Below are positions 1 through 9,300 of a stretch of DNA of 64,000 bases, piece by piece; the first letter of the stretch is position 1; each line of letters begins with the position of its first letter. Source of the stretch: Helicobacter pylori (GTDB taxonomy: Bacteria; Campylobacterota; Campylobacteria; Campylobacterales; Helicobacteraceae). The DNA is taken from the NCBI RefSeq assembly GCF_030062585.1, contig NZ_CP071935.1, positions 505,798 to 569,797 on the forward strand, given 5' to 3'. Under the pieces are notes generated by a model. That model did no database searches. It was not told the origin of the DNA and saw nothing but the letters and a program-made list of their open reading frames with translations. The position numbers and the translations under genes were made by a program.

Positions 1-2
1 GA

Positions 3-110
3 GATTGTGAAATCCTAGCGTTTAGCCAAATTTTTAAAATTCTTGGCACTTATAGAGTGAAAAGCAACGCTTTTTTAGTAAGACTAGGCAGTCATAGCGA
101 GTTGTTTTGA
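3..110 (+). CDS. 3' end of a RelE/YafQ-family toxin gene (partial)
   Basis: The frame is open from the window edge to a TGA at 108-110 and ends in the residues LVRLGSHSELF, the typical C-terminus of the H. pylori YafQ/RelE-like mRNA interferases (HP0892 and HP0894 type). These toxins are ribosome-dependent or free ribonucleases paired with a small antitoxin encoded just upstream, which would lie outside the window. The residues before the tail (from about FSQIFKILGTYRV) do not look like the usual family sequence, so the copy may be frameshifted or diverged. Its position next to the thioesterase gene matches the HP0892-HP0891 order. Family assignment rests on about a dozen residues only. Confidence 0.5.
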   Translation, partial: DCEILAFSQIFKILGTYRVKSNAFLVRLGSHSELF

Positions 111-154
111 ACCGCCCACACCACTCATAACGCTTAAACTAATCGCTCACCAAC

Positions 155-173
155 TACCCCTTTTTTAGGGGTA
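155..173. terminator. small hairpin between convergent genes
   Basis: TACCCC and GGGGTA pair around a T-rich loop, between the toxin gene tail on the plus strand and the thioesterase gene on the minus strand. No clear run of T follows on either strand, so termination is a guess from position. Confidence 0.3.
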
Positions 174-211
174 AATTTAGGGTTAAAACACCGCTTACGC
201 TTTTTTGCTTT

Positions 212-736
212 TTAAACACCCTCGTGTTTGCCGCTTTTCAAATACCCTCGTGTGCGCATTTCCTTGCGCTTCAAAGCCCCTTCATAACGGCGGATTTCAA
301 CCTCTGTTTTAGGCTCGTATTTGGGCATGGGGGTGGGTTTGCCATTTTCCACAGCCACCATCGTGAAATAGCAAGAATTAGTGTGCGTGATTTCACGAGT
401 TTTAATATCTTCGCTCAAAACCTTAATCCCCACTTCGCACGAGGTGTTGCCCACATAATTGATACTGGCTAAAAAAGTGAGCAAATTCCCTACAGGAATG
501 GGGTATTTAAAAGTAACCCCATCCACGCTTAAAGTGACCGTTCCTTTAGCGCAATAACGAGTCGAACACACATAAGCCACTTTATCCAACAAATTCAATA
601 ATTCCCCCCCATGCATGACATTGTTGAAATTAGCGGTTGTAGGCACGACTAAATAGCTCATCAATAATTTAGTGCGATCCGCTGTGTCTATAGTAAAATC
701 AAAATGGCTAGAATGCGATGATTGTATTTGAGGCAT
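212..736 (-). CDS. acyl-CoA thioesterase, hotdog fold (HP0891 type)
   Basis: This 174-residue cytoplasmic protein is of the YciA/BACH-like hotdog thioesterases, which hydrolyse acyl-CoA to free fatty acid and CoA. The catalytic signature is visible as N39-V-M-H-G-G followed by D51, the Asn/Asp pair that opens the long hotdog helix. Length fits a single-domain subunit, which normally works as a hexamer or dimer of hotdogs. The C-terminal 35 residues are rich in Lys, Arg and Glu and are probably disordered. An AAGGAGAAGC ribosome binding site precedes the ATG. It is divergent from the dehydrogenase gene at 876. Substrate chain length cannot be read from the sequence. Confidence 0.85.
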   Translation of the reverse strand: MPQIQSSHSSHFDFTIDTADRTKLLMSYLVVPTTANFNNVMHGGELLNLLDKVAYVCSTRYCAKGTVTLSVDGVTFKYPIPVGNLLTFLASINYVGNTSCEVGIKVLSEDIKTREITHTNSCYFTMVAVENGKPTPMPKYEPKTEVEIRRYEGALKRKEMRTRGYLKSGKHEGV

Positions 737-875
737 TGCTTCTCCTTAATTAAAATTGGTGTTAAAAATGTTTTTTGTAAAAAACATTCCAAGAACTATA
801 TGTTAGTAAAAATTAAGTAATATTGAGTGAATATTAGAGGAATTATAAAAATAATAAGAGGGTTAGCGTTAGATA

Positions 876-1730
876 ATGGGCGTTGGAGAGAAAAAAGAAA
901 GCCAAAAGGTGGCAATTATCACTGGGGCGAGTTCTGGGATTGGGTTAGAGTGTGCATTAATGCTGTTAGATCAAGGGTATAAGGTCTATGCGCTCTCTAG
1001 GCATGCGACTTTGTGCGTAGCCTTAAACCATGCGTTATGCGAGAGCATTGATATTGATGTGAGCGATTCTAACGCTTTAAAAGAAGTGTTTTCAAACATC
1101 AGCGCTAAAGAAGATCATTGCGATGTTTTGATCAATTCCGCCGGTTATGGAGTGTTTGGGAGCGTAGAAGACACGCCTATTGAAGAGGTTAAAAAGCAAT
1201 TTAGCGTGAATTTTTTCGCCCTTTGTGAAGTGGTGCAACTCTGTTTGCCCTTACTAAAAAACAAGCCCTACTCTAAGATTTTCAATCTTTCTTCCATAGC
1301 AGGGCGTGTGAGCATGCTCTTTTTAGGCCATTACAGCGCGAGTAAGCATGCCTTAGAGGCTTATAGCGATGCCTTGCGTTTAGAGCTTAAACCCTTTAAC
1401 GTTCAAGTGTGTTTGATTGAGCCAGGCCCGGTGAAAAGCAATTGGGAAAAAACCGCTTTTTCAGTTGAGAATTTTGAGAGCGAAAACAGCCTTTATGCGT
1501 TAGAAGTGAATGCGGCTAAAAGCTTTTATGCGAGCGTGTATCAAAACGCTCTAAGTGCTAAAGCCGTGGCGCAAAAAATCGTTTTTCTTAGCATGAGTCA
1601 AAAGATCAAGGCTCGTTATTTGATCGGCTTAAAAACCCAATTATTGTTAGCGTTGTATAGAATCCTCCCGAGTAGCTGGTATGATTCTTTGTTCAGATTA
1701 ATCGTTCTTAAAAGGAAGCGTGATGCTTAA
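876..1730 (+). CDS. short-chain dehydrogenase/reductase (HP0890 type)
   Basis: The 284-residue protein is a classical SDR. It has the Rossmann nucleotide motif TGASSGIG at residues 16-23, NSAGYG near 87-92, and the catalytic Ser (139/140), Tyr153 and Lys157 in YSASK. Length and motifs suit an NADP-dependent oxidoreductase acting on a small alcohol, sugar or lipid carbonyl; the substrate is unknown. The C-terminus has a hydrophobic stretch and a basic end (VLKRKRDA) that could touch the membrane. The gene overlaps fecD by 8 bases, so the two are probably co-transcribed, although no functional link to iron uptake is known. Confidence 0.85.
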   Translation: MGVGEKKESQKVAIITGASSGIGLECALMLLDQGYKVYALSRHATLCVALNHALCESIDIDVSDSNALKEVFSNISAKEDHCDVLINSAGYGVFGSVEDTPIEEVKKQFSVNFFALCEVVQLCLPLLKNKPYSKIFNLSSIAGRVSMLFLGHYSASKHALEAYSDALRLELKPFNVQVCLIEPGPVKSNWEKTAFSVENFESENSLYALEVNAAKSFYASVYQNALSAKAVAQKIVFLSMSQKIKARYLIGLKTQLLLALYRILPSSWYDSLFRLIVLKRKRDA

Positions 1731-2703
1731 AACCTATCATATTGCATTAGCTTGCGTGATTTTAGCGGTGGTGGTGCTGTTGTTTGGAGGGGAGTCCTTG
1801 AGTTTGGAAGAATGGCAAGAAGTGTGCCTGAATGTGAAAAACCACTTTTTGCACAATGAAGAACTGAGCTCTTTAAGTGTTATTATTTTAGAAATACGAC
1901 TACCACGAGTGATCTTAGCGCTTTTAGTGGGGGCGAGTTTGTCCGGGAGTGGGGTGGTGATGCAAACGATTTTTAGAAACCCCTTAGTCGATCCCTTTTT
2001 ACTAGGGATTTCTAGCGGGGCGATGCTAGGCGTGGCGATGGCGATAGCGGTAGTGGAGTCTAACATTGCGATTTTAGCGTTTTTTGGGGCGATTTTAGCC
2101 AGCCTTGCTGTCTTAGCGATGAATAGGGTTTTGGGTAATTCCGTCCTTTCGTTGGTGCTTTCAGGGGTGGTGTTGAGCGCGTTTTTGAGCGCACTAGCTG
2201 GGGCGATAAAATTCTTTGTGATCCCCCAAAAAGCGCAAGCGATTGTCGTGTGGCTTTTAGGGAGCTTGTCTTTAAGCAGTTATAAGGATTGCTTGATCGC
2301 TTTCATAGGGCTATCTTTAGGCTTTATCCCGCTTTTTTTGTTAAGGTGGCGTATTAATTTATTGAGCTTGAGCGATGCGCAAAGTTTGAGCTTGGGGATT
2401 AACCCGGTGTTATTGCGATCGCTTTGTTTGGTGTGCGTGAGCGTTGCGAGCGCTTTAGCGGTGAGCGTGTCCGGCACGATTGGCTGGATTGGGTTAGTCA
2501 TTCCGCATGTGGCGAGGTTGTTTTTTGGGGCGAATTTACAAAAATTGCTTTTAAGCTCTTTGTTAATGGGGGCGTTTTTCTTGCTTTTGGCGGATGTGGT
2601 GGCTAAAACCATTACCCCCTATGATTTACCGGTAGGCATTGCGACAAGCGTTTTAGGAGCGCCTTTCTTCTTGTGGCTTTTATTCAGGACTAGGGGGGTG
2701 TGA
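1723..2703 (+). CDS. fecD: iron(III) dicitrate ABC transporter permease FecD
   Basis: This 326-residue inner membrane permease of the FecCD/BtuC family has about nine or ten hydrophobic segments. It carries the family sequence around [17 protein letters not shown] and, near the C-terminus, GLVIPHVAR, the loop that contacts the ATPase. It imports ferric siderophore or dicitrate from the periplasm. I use the ATG at 1723, preceded by AAGGAAGCG, rather than the GTG one codon earlier. It overlaps the upstream dehydrogenase by 8 bases and fecE by one base. The periplasmic binding protein is not here; in H. pylori CeuE homologues are encoded elsewhere. Confidence 0.93.
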   Translation: MLKTYHIALACVILAVVVLLFGGESLSLEEWQEVCLNVKNHFLHNEELSSLSVIILEIRLPRVILALLVGASLSGSGVVMQTIFRNPLVDPFLLGISSGAMLGVAMAIAVVESNIAILAFFGAILASLAVLAMNRVLGNSVLSLVLSGVVLSAFLSALAGAIKFFVIPQKAQAIVVWLLGSLSLSSYKDCLIAFIGLSLGFIPLFLLRWRINLLSLSDAQSLSLGINPVLLRSLCLVCVSVASALAVSVSGTIGWIGLVIPHVARLFFGANLQKLLLSSLLMGAFFLLLADVVAKTITPYDLPVGIATSVLGAPFFLWLLFRTRGV

Positions 2704-3470
2704 TGGTATTAGAAGTTAAAAACCTGTCCTTTAAATATTCTCAAAAACTCATTTTGGATAAGTTGAGTTTTAGCGTGCCAAAAAACAGCATCACCAGCAT
2801 TTTAGCGCCTAATGGCTCGGGTAAAACCACGCTTTTAAAATGCCTTTTAGGGCTTTTAAAGCCTTTAGAAGAAACCGAAATTAAAGCGTGTAACAAAGAC
2901 ATTTTACCCTTAAAGCCTTATGAAAAAGCCAAACTAATCGCTTATATCCCCCAAGTGGAATATTATGCGTTTAATTTCAGCGTGCTAGATTTTGTTTTAA
3001 TGGGGAAGGCGACGCATTTGAATCTGTTCGCTATGCCTAAAGCTAAGCACATTAAAGAAGCCACTAGCGTTTTAGAGCGCTTGGATTTAGAATCCTTAAA
3101 AGATCAAGGCATTAACGATTTGTCCGGCGGTCAAAGGCAAATGGTGCTTTTAGCCAGAAGTTTGTTGCAAAGAACGCCCTTATTGTTACTAGATGAGCCT
3201 ACGAGCGCTTTAGATTTAAAAAACCAAGCCCTTTTTTTTGATGCGATTAAAGATGAGATGAAAAAACGAGAATTGAGCGTTTTAGTCAATATCCATGATC
3301 CGAATTTGGTTGCCAGGCACTCCACGCATGTGGTCATGCTCAAAGATAAAAAACTTTTTTTGCAAGCTTCCACGCCAATCGCTATGACTTCACACAATTT
3401 AAGCGCGCTTTATGACACGCCCCTAGAAGCGATCTGGCATGATAACAAGCTTGTCGTGTATGCGTTGTAG
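2703..3470 (+). CDS. fecE: iron(III) dicitrate ABC transporter ATP-binding protein FecE
   Basis: The 255-residue cytoplasmic ATPase drives FecD. Walker A is APNGSGKT at about residues 35-42, the signature LSGGQ is at 140-144, and Walker B LLLLDEP follows with Asp164 and Glu165; the H-loop His lies in NIHDPN. The ATG at 2703 overlaps the fecD stop codon (TGATG), implying translational coupling. I prefer it to the GTG just before. Length is normal for the family. Two subunits would pair with a FecD dimer to take iron across the inner membrane. Confidence 0.93.
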   Translation: MVLEVKNLSFKYSQKLILDKLSFSVPKNSITSILAPNGSGKTTLLKCLLGLLKPLEETEIKACNKDILPLKPYEKAKLIAYIPQVEYYAFNFSVLDFVLMGKATHLNLFAMPKAKHIKEATSVLERLDLESLKDQGINDLSGGQRQMVLLARSLLQRTPLLLLDEPTSALDLKNQALFFDAIKDEMKKRELSVLVNIHDPNLVARHSTHVVMLKDKKLFLQASTPIAMTSHNLSALYDTPLEAIWHDNKLVVYAL

Positions 3471-3770
3471 GGGTTGAATTGCCCAATCGCTAAAAATGAT
3501 TAGGACTTTTAGGCTGATGTTGAGAAGAGGGTTTGGTTCTCGCTCTGTGTCCCTATCATAGGGATTTTACAGAGTTTAGTCATCTAGGGCATTCGGTCTT
3601 TGCATATCATCTCCAAAGGCGTAACTCCCCAACACTTCTTGCCGTAGATACGAATGTTTGGGGATATTATACGATATTACGCTATGAATTGGTGGCGTTC
3701 ATTCTAAACGCTAAAGGCGTTTGGGATTTCTGCTTGAGTGGGTTAAACTTTTTCTTTTGTAAGATTTCTT
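3471..3770. other. gene-free stretch between fecE and vacA with an ORF remnant
   Basis: No intact gene is visible in these 300 bases. Read on the minus strand, 3530-3655 gives broken peptide in all three frames, for example YAFGDDMQRPNALDD and, in another frame, SVGELRLWR, that looks like the decayed 3' end of a real gene, possibly an IS200/IS605-type tnpB. A short palindrome CCCTA-TCA-TAGGG lies at 3551-3563. The family guess is weak. A plus-strand frame at 3533-3772 also exists but has no recognisable protein character. Confidence 0.35.
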
Positions 3771-3798
3771 AACCCCCATGCCAAAGCATGGGTTTTAG
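3771..3798 (-). terminator. hairpin downstream of vacA
   Basis: Arms CCCATG and CATGGG (with flanking AACC/GGTT) form a short strong stem just past the vacA stop codon. The T run is better on the plus strand (GGGTTTTAG) than on the minus strand, so it may serve either direction. Confidence 0.45.
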
Positions 3799-3817
3799 AG
3801 CGATACTTAGATCGGTG

Positions 3818-6800
3818 TTAGAAACTATACCTCATTCCTAAATTGGAAGCGAAATGGCTTGCGTTGGAAATCAAATTGTGCAAATAAACCACGCCCAAAT
3901 TCAAAAACACTTCTTTAGCCAATCGCAATTCCCCACCCATCATCGCTCTTGCATAGGTGCTTAAAGGACTGCGAGCGGCATTGATTTTAAAGGTGTTTAA
4001 AGACGCCACATCATTCGATCCAAAGTGAGCGAACTCTTGTAAAACTCCAGCGTTCATATAGAAGTATGAAGTGTCCCCATAATAATAGCGCGCTTCCACA
4101 TTAGCACTAGCGTTGAATAAATGCTGACTGCTAGAGCCATTACTCAAAGCCACTTGATTGGTGCTGTTGCTTTTAAAGTTGGTTGAACCTAAATGGTTAT
4201 AGCTCACGCCCACGCTTGGTTTTAACACTAAAGCGTTCCTAAAAAACGCGAAGTCATAACCATAGCTCGCTCTTGCTGCAGCACTATAGGCTAAGTAATT
4301 ATAGCTTTGATTCAAATCTCGCAGTAGAGCGCTTTTGAAATTCAAGCTTGATTGATCGCTCCCTAGCGCCCCTTGAGCTTCAAAGTCAAATTCATGCTGG
4401 TTGGCAAAAATACGGCTATACACGCCAAAATTAGCGTTATTGGCCCCAGAGTTAAGAGAGTTCGCTTGATTGCTAAAAGAGCTATAACCATAGCTTCCAA
4501 ACCCGCCCACAATGGCTTCCACTTCCCCATTAAGATAAGCGTCTACCCCTGCGCTTGTGCCATACAATGAAGCGTTGCCACCGCTATTCAAGCTCGCTCC
4601 CCCAATAGCGTTAGCCCAAACATTGGTGGGTTTTTCATATTTGGGGGCAAATTGATACAACACTTCCGCCGCGCTTTCTAAAGAAGCGAATTTTTGACCT
4701 TTTAAAGCTTGTAAGCGTTGAGCGAACGAGTTAATATGGTTGGTGTGTCTCCTGGAGAGATTGACTAAACGAGAATTTAAAATCATCGCATTGCTCAAGC
4801 TCAAAGTTTGTAAGCCGCTTTGTTTATGCTCTAAACTGGCTACGTTGTTTAAAGTGGTAGTGGCCGCATTCAATTGCTTGGTGATTTCACCGGTGCTTGT
4901 GTTATCAATCATTTGTCTGGCATAACCCGCATCATGGCTATCAATCAATAAGGTTTGTAAGAGATCCCTGCCTTGCGCGCCTGAATGAGTATAAAGCGTG
5001 TCAATATCTTTAGAGCGGTTAGCCAATTCAAACACGCTTTCAATAGTGCCAAAATCATGCTGATTGATAGCGACTAAATTAGGAGTGGCGCTGTGAGCGA
5101 AAGGAGCGTTCTTTACGAGGGCGTAGTTAGCAGAACGCGCATTATTAGTGGTGTTTGTAGGTAAGTTGGTGGTATTATCACCATTCTCAGTAGGCGTAGA
5201 ATTGCCTAAATAATACACCGAAATTTTAGAGCCGTTAGCCGTTTTACTGATGCCTATATTTTTCCATGCCTTACCGATAAGATACTTGTAATTGTCAGGG
5301 TTGTTCACCATGCTTTGATTGCCGATAGCCATACCGCATGCTTTAATGTCATCAGTATTTCGCACCACACAAGTATCCATGCGGTTATTGTTGTTATAAA
5401 GGGCTAGGCGCTCTTTGAATTGCTCTTCTAGATTAACATTACTAATGCCATTGGTACCTGTAGAAACATTACCATAACCAATGATTTTCGCTTTCAATAA
5501 AACATGCTCTGTATTTTTAATGAGATCTTGAGCGCTGTTAATCTTGATGAGCGGTTTGTAAAATCCGGTCGCGCTGTCTATATCATTATTAAACATCATA
5601 GCTGCTGCATTGCCTACGCTTAAGGTTGCCACTTGCCCACCTCGGACCAGATAGTTGATAGTGCCTTGATTGTTGATAAAATCCCCCTGAATGGTTAAAT
5701 TTGAAAATTGACTATAGTCCATGACCGCATTTTGACCCAGGGTTAGATTATTAAACATAAGCTTTGATGTGCCCCAAGGGTTTTCTGGGGTTGAAGAAGC
5801 GAATTTTCTGGTGATTTCAACATTTTTAATATTCCTAGCGTCAAAATAATTCCAAGGGCTATAATAAAACTCATTGATAACCAATTTTTCGCCGCTTTTA
5901 AATTTAACACCCCCAGAAAAGATTGACCTAGTGCCAGTTTCCAAACGCACGGTATTGATGTGCGATTGACTGCCTATATCTTCGCTAAAATGAGTGTATT
6001 CCCCCACACTCACCCCATTGGTTTTAACAATCAATTCATTAATGTTGAAGTTTTTAACGGCCACATTAGTGGAAGCCGTAATGAGCTTGTTGATATTGAC
6101 CTTACCTGTAACACCACTAAAATCTAAGGTGTTGAAACCACCATTACCCGTATCAATACCTTTAAAATTAGCTGTATGAGCATCCACCTTTAAATTCACA
6201 AATCTTCCCAAACTAATATCGTTATTAAAAGTGGCTGTGCCGTTTTTAGTATCCGTACCAGCCTTAAATTCAAAATTCGCGCTTGATCCTGCCAAAGCAT
6301 AGCCACCCACTTGATTATTCACTCTTAAAGGCCCATCAACGGTGATATTCCCAGTTAGATTTTCCACTAAAAGAGAGCGCCCACTCGCTTGATTGGACAG
6401 ATTGACACCGCCTTTGCCGATATGCAAATGAGCCGCATTGGTGGTAAGAGAAGCTTTATACCCTCCCACTCTAATCGTGCCATCAGCGTTAGTGTTGATG
6501 CGATCAATATTGACAACCGTGTCTTTGCCACCAGCAAAAGGCCCATCAATGACTTGCGTGGGTTGAATTTCTGTTTTTTGCGCACTATTGGGTGGGTTAA
6601 TGACCTGAGTGTTACTATTGTTTTGAGCGCTGTTTTGTTGGTTGTTGTTAGCATTATTTTGCGTGGTGTTACTAGGTTTATCCTTATAACCGCCTTCTGG
6701 AGGGGCGATAATGTTTAGCCCCGCACTTTGCCACAAATCCAATGTGCCAATATGAGTCTTGTTACTAGCGATAATGCCCGCTTGAGCAGCGTTTTTATCG

Positions 6801-7678
6801 CCCACAGTGAGATGGTTAAAATCCACTTCCCCTGTTACTTTTGAAGTGTTGATCGTGCTGTATGAAGGGGCTAAATACGCTCCCACATATTGCAAACGGC
6901 CCATCCACACATTACCATTTAATTTAACGCTGCTTGAAGCCAAATTGAGCGTGGCGCCATCATAAAGAGAAATTTCAGCGTTTTTACTGCTAGTGATCCC
7001 TTCTGAAGCTTGCAAAGTCAAAACCGTAGAGCTGGCTTTCCTCCCGGCTCCAGAACCCACACGATTATTGATTTCTACAAAATTATCAATTGAAATATTT
7101 TTAGCGTTGAAATTCACTCTCGTGGTGCGATCGGCGCTATCCTTATAGCTTGTGAAAGAATTGCCATTGAATTGGCCCAAGCGTAAAGTGGCTTTTTGCA
7201 TATTCACGTCTAAATCCCCACCAGTAAAGTTTCTAAGACCTGATAGTTTATAAGTCCCTACAGCGTCTTTCATATCCACTTCAAGCTTGTTCTGCTGCCC
7301 GCCTTTGACCCAATAATGCGTAGCGGCATTCCCCCAATCCCAACCTCCATCAATCTTACTGGATAAAAGGGATCTGTATAAGTCGTATTCCTTGTTGGGG
7401 AATTCATTAAAGCCTTTTCCTGCTTGAATGCGCCAAACTTTATCGGGTTTATCTGGGGTTTTATTGGCTTCTTCGGCTTGTTTGAGCCCCCAGCTAAGAA
7501 GCCCTGAGACCGTTCCTACAGCAGTGCCTGTAGCGATACCTCCAACAATGGCTGGAATGATCACGGTTGTGAAAAAGGCGGCATGACTTTGTTGCGGTAT
7601 GGCGCTAATCAACGCTCCTGCTAAAACGAGAGAAACCAAAGGGCGATTCATTTTGCGGTGTGTTTGTTGTATTTCCAT
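3818..7678 (-). CDS. vacA: vacuolating cytotoxin A, s1/m1 allele
   Basis: VacA is a secreted pore-forming toxin delivered as a type V autotransporter. From the ATG at 7678 (SD AAAGGAAAG) it has 1286 residues; a longer in-frame start at 7714 adds 12 residues but lacks a proper SD. A signal peptide ends at about residue 33 (QQSHA), giving mature AFFTTVIIP, the s1 form with no hydrophilic extension. GxxxG repeats follow ([13 protein letters not shown]). The mid-region has [15 protein letters not shown] and [13 protein letters not shown], the m1 type. The NTNN-rich linker before about residue 850, the p55 end, and the C-terminal beta-barrel finishing NLGMRYSF are all intact. The intermediate region looks i1-like but I am less sure. 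cysS lies directly upstream. Confidence 0.97.
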   Translation of the reverse strand: MEIQQTHRKMNRPLVSLVLAGALISAIPQQSHAAFFTTVIIPAIVGGIATGTAVGTVSGLLSWGLKQAEEANKTPDKPDKVWRIQAGKGFNEFPNKEYDLYRSLLSSKIDGGWDWGNAATHYWVKGGQQNKLEVDMKDAVGTYKLSGLRNFTGGDLDVNMQKATLRLGQFNGNSFTSYKDSADRTTRVNFNAKNISIDNFVEINNRVGSGAGRKASSTVLTLQASEGITSSKNAEISLYDGATLNLASSSVKLNGNVWMGRLQYVGAYLAPSYSTINTSKVTGEVDFNHLTVGDKNAAQAGIIASNKTHIGTLDLWQSAGLNIIAPPEGGYKDKPSNTTQNNANNNQQNSAQNNSNTQVINPPNSAQKTEIQPTQVIDGPFAGGKDTVVNIDRINTNADGTIRVGGYKASLTTNAAHLHIGKGGVNLSNQASGRSLLVENLTGNITVDGPLRVNNQVGGYALAGSSANFEFKAGTDTKNGTATFNNDISLGRFVNLKVDAHTANFKGIDTGNGGFNTLDFSGVTGKVNINKLITASTNVAVKNFNINELIVKTNGVSVGEYTHFSEDIGSQSHINTVRLETGTRSIFSGGVKFKSGEKLVINEFYYSPWNYFDARNIKNVEITRKFASSTPENPWGTSKLMFNNLTLGQNAVMDYSQFSNLTIQGDFINNQGTINYLVRGGQVATLSVGNAAAMMFNNDIDSATGFYKPLIKINSAQDLIKNTEHVLLKAKIIGYGNVSTGTNGISNVNLEEQFKERLALYNNNNRMDTCVVRNTDDIKACGMAIGNQSMVNNPDNYKYLIGKAWKNIGISKTANGSKISVYYLGNSTPTENGDNTTNLPTNTTNNARSANYALVKNAPFAHSATPNLVAINQHDFGTIESVFELANRSKDIDTLYTHSGAQGRDLLQTLLIDSHDAGYARQMIDNTSTGEITKQLNAATTTLNNVASLEHKQSGLQTLSLSNAMILNSRLVNLSRRHTNHINSFAQRLQALKGQKFASLESAAEVLYQFAPKYEKPTNVWANAIGGASLNSGGNASLYGTSAGVDAYLNGEVEAIVGGFGSYGYSSFSNQANSLNSGANNANFGVYSRIFANQHEFDFEAQGALGSDQSSLNFKSALLRDLNQSYNYLAYSAAARASYGYDFAFFRNALVLKPSVGVSYNHLGSTNFKSNSTNQVALSNGSSSQHLFNASANVEARYYYGDTSYFYMNAGVLQEFAHFGSNDVASLNTFKINAARSPLSTYARAMMGGELRLAKEVFLNLGVVYLHNLISNASHFASNLGMRYSF

Positions 7679-7724
7679 TTTCTTTCCTTTCTTTTTGTAA
7701 AACGATTTTTGCACAAAGGGTGCG

Positions 7725-7830
7725 ACTTTAGACTAGAAAATTTCTGTTGCATTTACGATTAAGGCTATAAATATATAGTATCTACAACCGATATTCAATT
7801 TTTATCAAATTAAAGTAAATGAACATAAAA
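7725..7830 (-). promoter_or_regulatory. vacA promoter and leader region
   Basis: The 224 bases between cysS and vacA are very AT-rich. On the minus strand TACTATATATTTATAG (about 7770-7785) offers a sigma-70 -10 box roughly 100 bases before the start codon, which fits the long vacA leader known from other strains. The exact start of transcription cannot be set from sequence. Confidence 0.4.
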
Positions 7831-7902
7831 CTTAACAGGATTAAAAAGTAATATGGCTGAAATTTTGGGCTAGAATGTGTAAAAAAGTAAAATTTGAAAA
7901 GC

Positions 7903-9300
7903 TTAAAAAAGCTTCTCCCAAATCGTGCCTTGTGGGGTGTCCATCAAAGCGATTTTGTGGTTTAAAAGCTCTTCTCTGATGCTATCGGCTTTTAAAAAAT
8001 CTTTTTGCTCTTTGGCGCGTTTTCTTTCTTCTATCTTATTTTCAATTTCTTGTTTTTCGCTCTCGCTCACGCCTAATTGGAAATACGCGCTAGGGTCTTT
8101 AAACCCGATGCCAAGCAGTTCTTCTATGAATTTCAAATTCGCTAAAATTTCGCCTTTTAAAGCCTTGTTTTTGGGGTTTTGATCCAGTTTTTCATTCGTA
8201 GAAGAAAGCATGCTTTCTAAAACGCTCAACGCTTTAGAAACGTTTAAATCATCTTGCATGCACTCTAAAATTTCTTTTTTAAAATTTGGATTTATTCCTC
8301 CTAAAGTCCCTAAAACGCGCTGTTTCAAGCGATAGATTTTATCCAAGCGTTTTTTACTCACTAACAAGTCTTCTTCATTGAAATTCAAAACAGAGCGATA
8401 ATGCACCCCTAGTAAGTAATTGCGCAAAATCTCGCCATCATAGTTTTTGAGAGCGTCTTTAATAAAAAAGCTATTCCCTAAACTTTTAGACATTTTTTCA
8501 TTATTGATATTCACAAAGCCATTGTGCATCCAGTATTTAGCGATCTCCACGCCAAAGGCGCAACGGGTTTGGCACGCTTCATTTTCATGGTGGGGGAATA
8601 ACAAATCCGCTCCGCCTGCATGAATATCAATTTGATAAGGGGCGTTAGCGAGCGCTAAAGTTTCAAAAACCATGCTAGAGCATTCTATATGCCAGCCAGG
8701 GCGCCCTTTGCCTAAAGGGCTATCAAAGCCCACATCATTATCCCCCTTATAGCTTTTCCACAACACAAAATCCTGCTCAAGCCGTTTTTCTTGCACCAAA
8801 CCGATACGGCTAAATTCCACACTGCTATTATGCACGCTCAAAGAGCCGTAATCTTTATCCTTGCTCGTGTCTAAATAAATATCCCCATTAGAGACTCTAT
8901 AAGCGAAATTTTTTTCTAAAAGCGTTTCAATCATGCCCACCATAGCGTCTAAATACTCGCTCGCTTTAGGCTCTAGGCTGGGTTTTTTCACGTTCAAAGC
9001 GTTTAAATCCCTCGTGTAAGATTCAATATAGATACTGCTTAATTCTTGAATGCTTTTGTTTTCTTTTAGGGCTTTGTTGATGATTTTATCGTCAATATCC
9101 GTGAAATTCCTTACTAGCACCACTTCATAGCCGCTCAATTCAAGCGTGCGCCTTAACAAATCAAAAGCAATCGCGCTCCTAGCATGCCCTAAATGAGCGT
9201 CATCATACACCGTAGGCCCGCACACATAAATATTCGCCTTTTTTTCAACTAAAGGCTCAAAAGGGACTTTTTGTTTTAATTTGGTATCATAAATAAACAT
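7903..9300 (-). CDS. cysS: cysteinyl-tRNA synthetase
   Basis: Cytoplasmic class I synthetase that charges tRNA-Cys with cysteine using ATP. The 465-residue length is normal. HIGH-type motif HLGHAR is at about 36-41, KMSKS at 269-273, and zinc ligands are Cys27, Cys207 and the His/Glu cluster in FPHHENE around 236-241. Anticodon-binding helices fill the C-terminal third. The stop codon of murJ sits immediately before the ATG, so the two form an operon. vacA follows with its own promoter. Confidence 0.96.
   Translation of the reverse strand: MFIYDTKLKQKVPFEPLVEKKANIYVCGPTVYDDAHLGHARSAIAFDLLRRTLELSGYEVVLVRNFTDIDDKIINKALKENKSIQELSSIYIESYTRDLNALNVKKPSLEPKASEYLDAMVGMIETLLEKNFAYRVSNGDIYLDTSKDKDYGSLSVHNSSVEFSRIGLVQEKRLEQDFVLWKSYKGDNDVGFDSPLGKGRPGWHIECSSMVFETLALANAPYQIDIHAGGADLLFPHHENEACQTRCAFGVEIAKYWMHNGFVNINNEKMSKSLGNSFFIKDALKNYDGEILRNYLLGVHYRSVLNFNEEDLLVSKKRLDKIYRLKQRVLGTLGGINPNFKKEILECMQDDLNVSKALSVLESMLSSTNEKLDQNPKNKALKGEILANLKFIEELLGIGFKDPSAYFQLGVSESEKQEIENKIEERKRAKEQKDFLKADSIREELLNHKIALMDTPQGTIWEKLF

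Noticed and set aside
3533..3772. 79-codon open frame on the plus strand between fecE and vacA
   Set aside because: No ribosome site and no recognisable composition; the minus strand gives better protein-like fragments, so this frame is likely a chance product of the remnant.
4373..6718. Several open frames of 60-110 codons opposite vacA
   Set aside because: They lie antisense within a clearly coding gene, have no ribosome sites and no protein character; long antisense frames are common in H. pylori because of codon bias.
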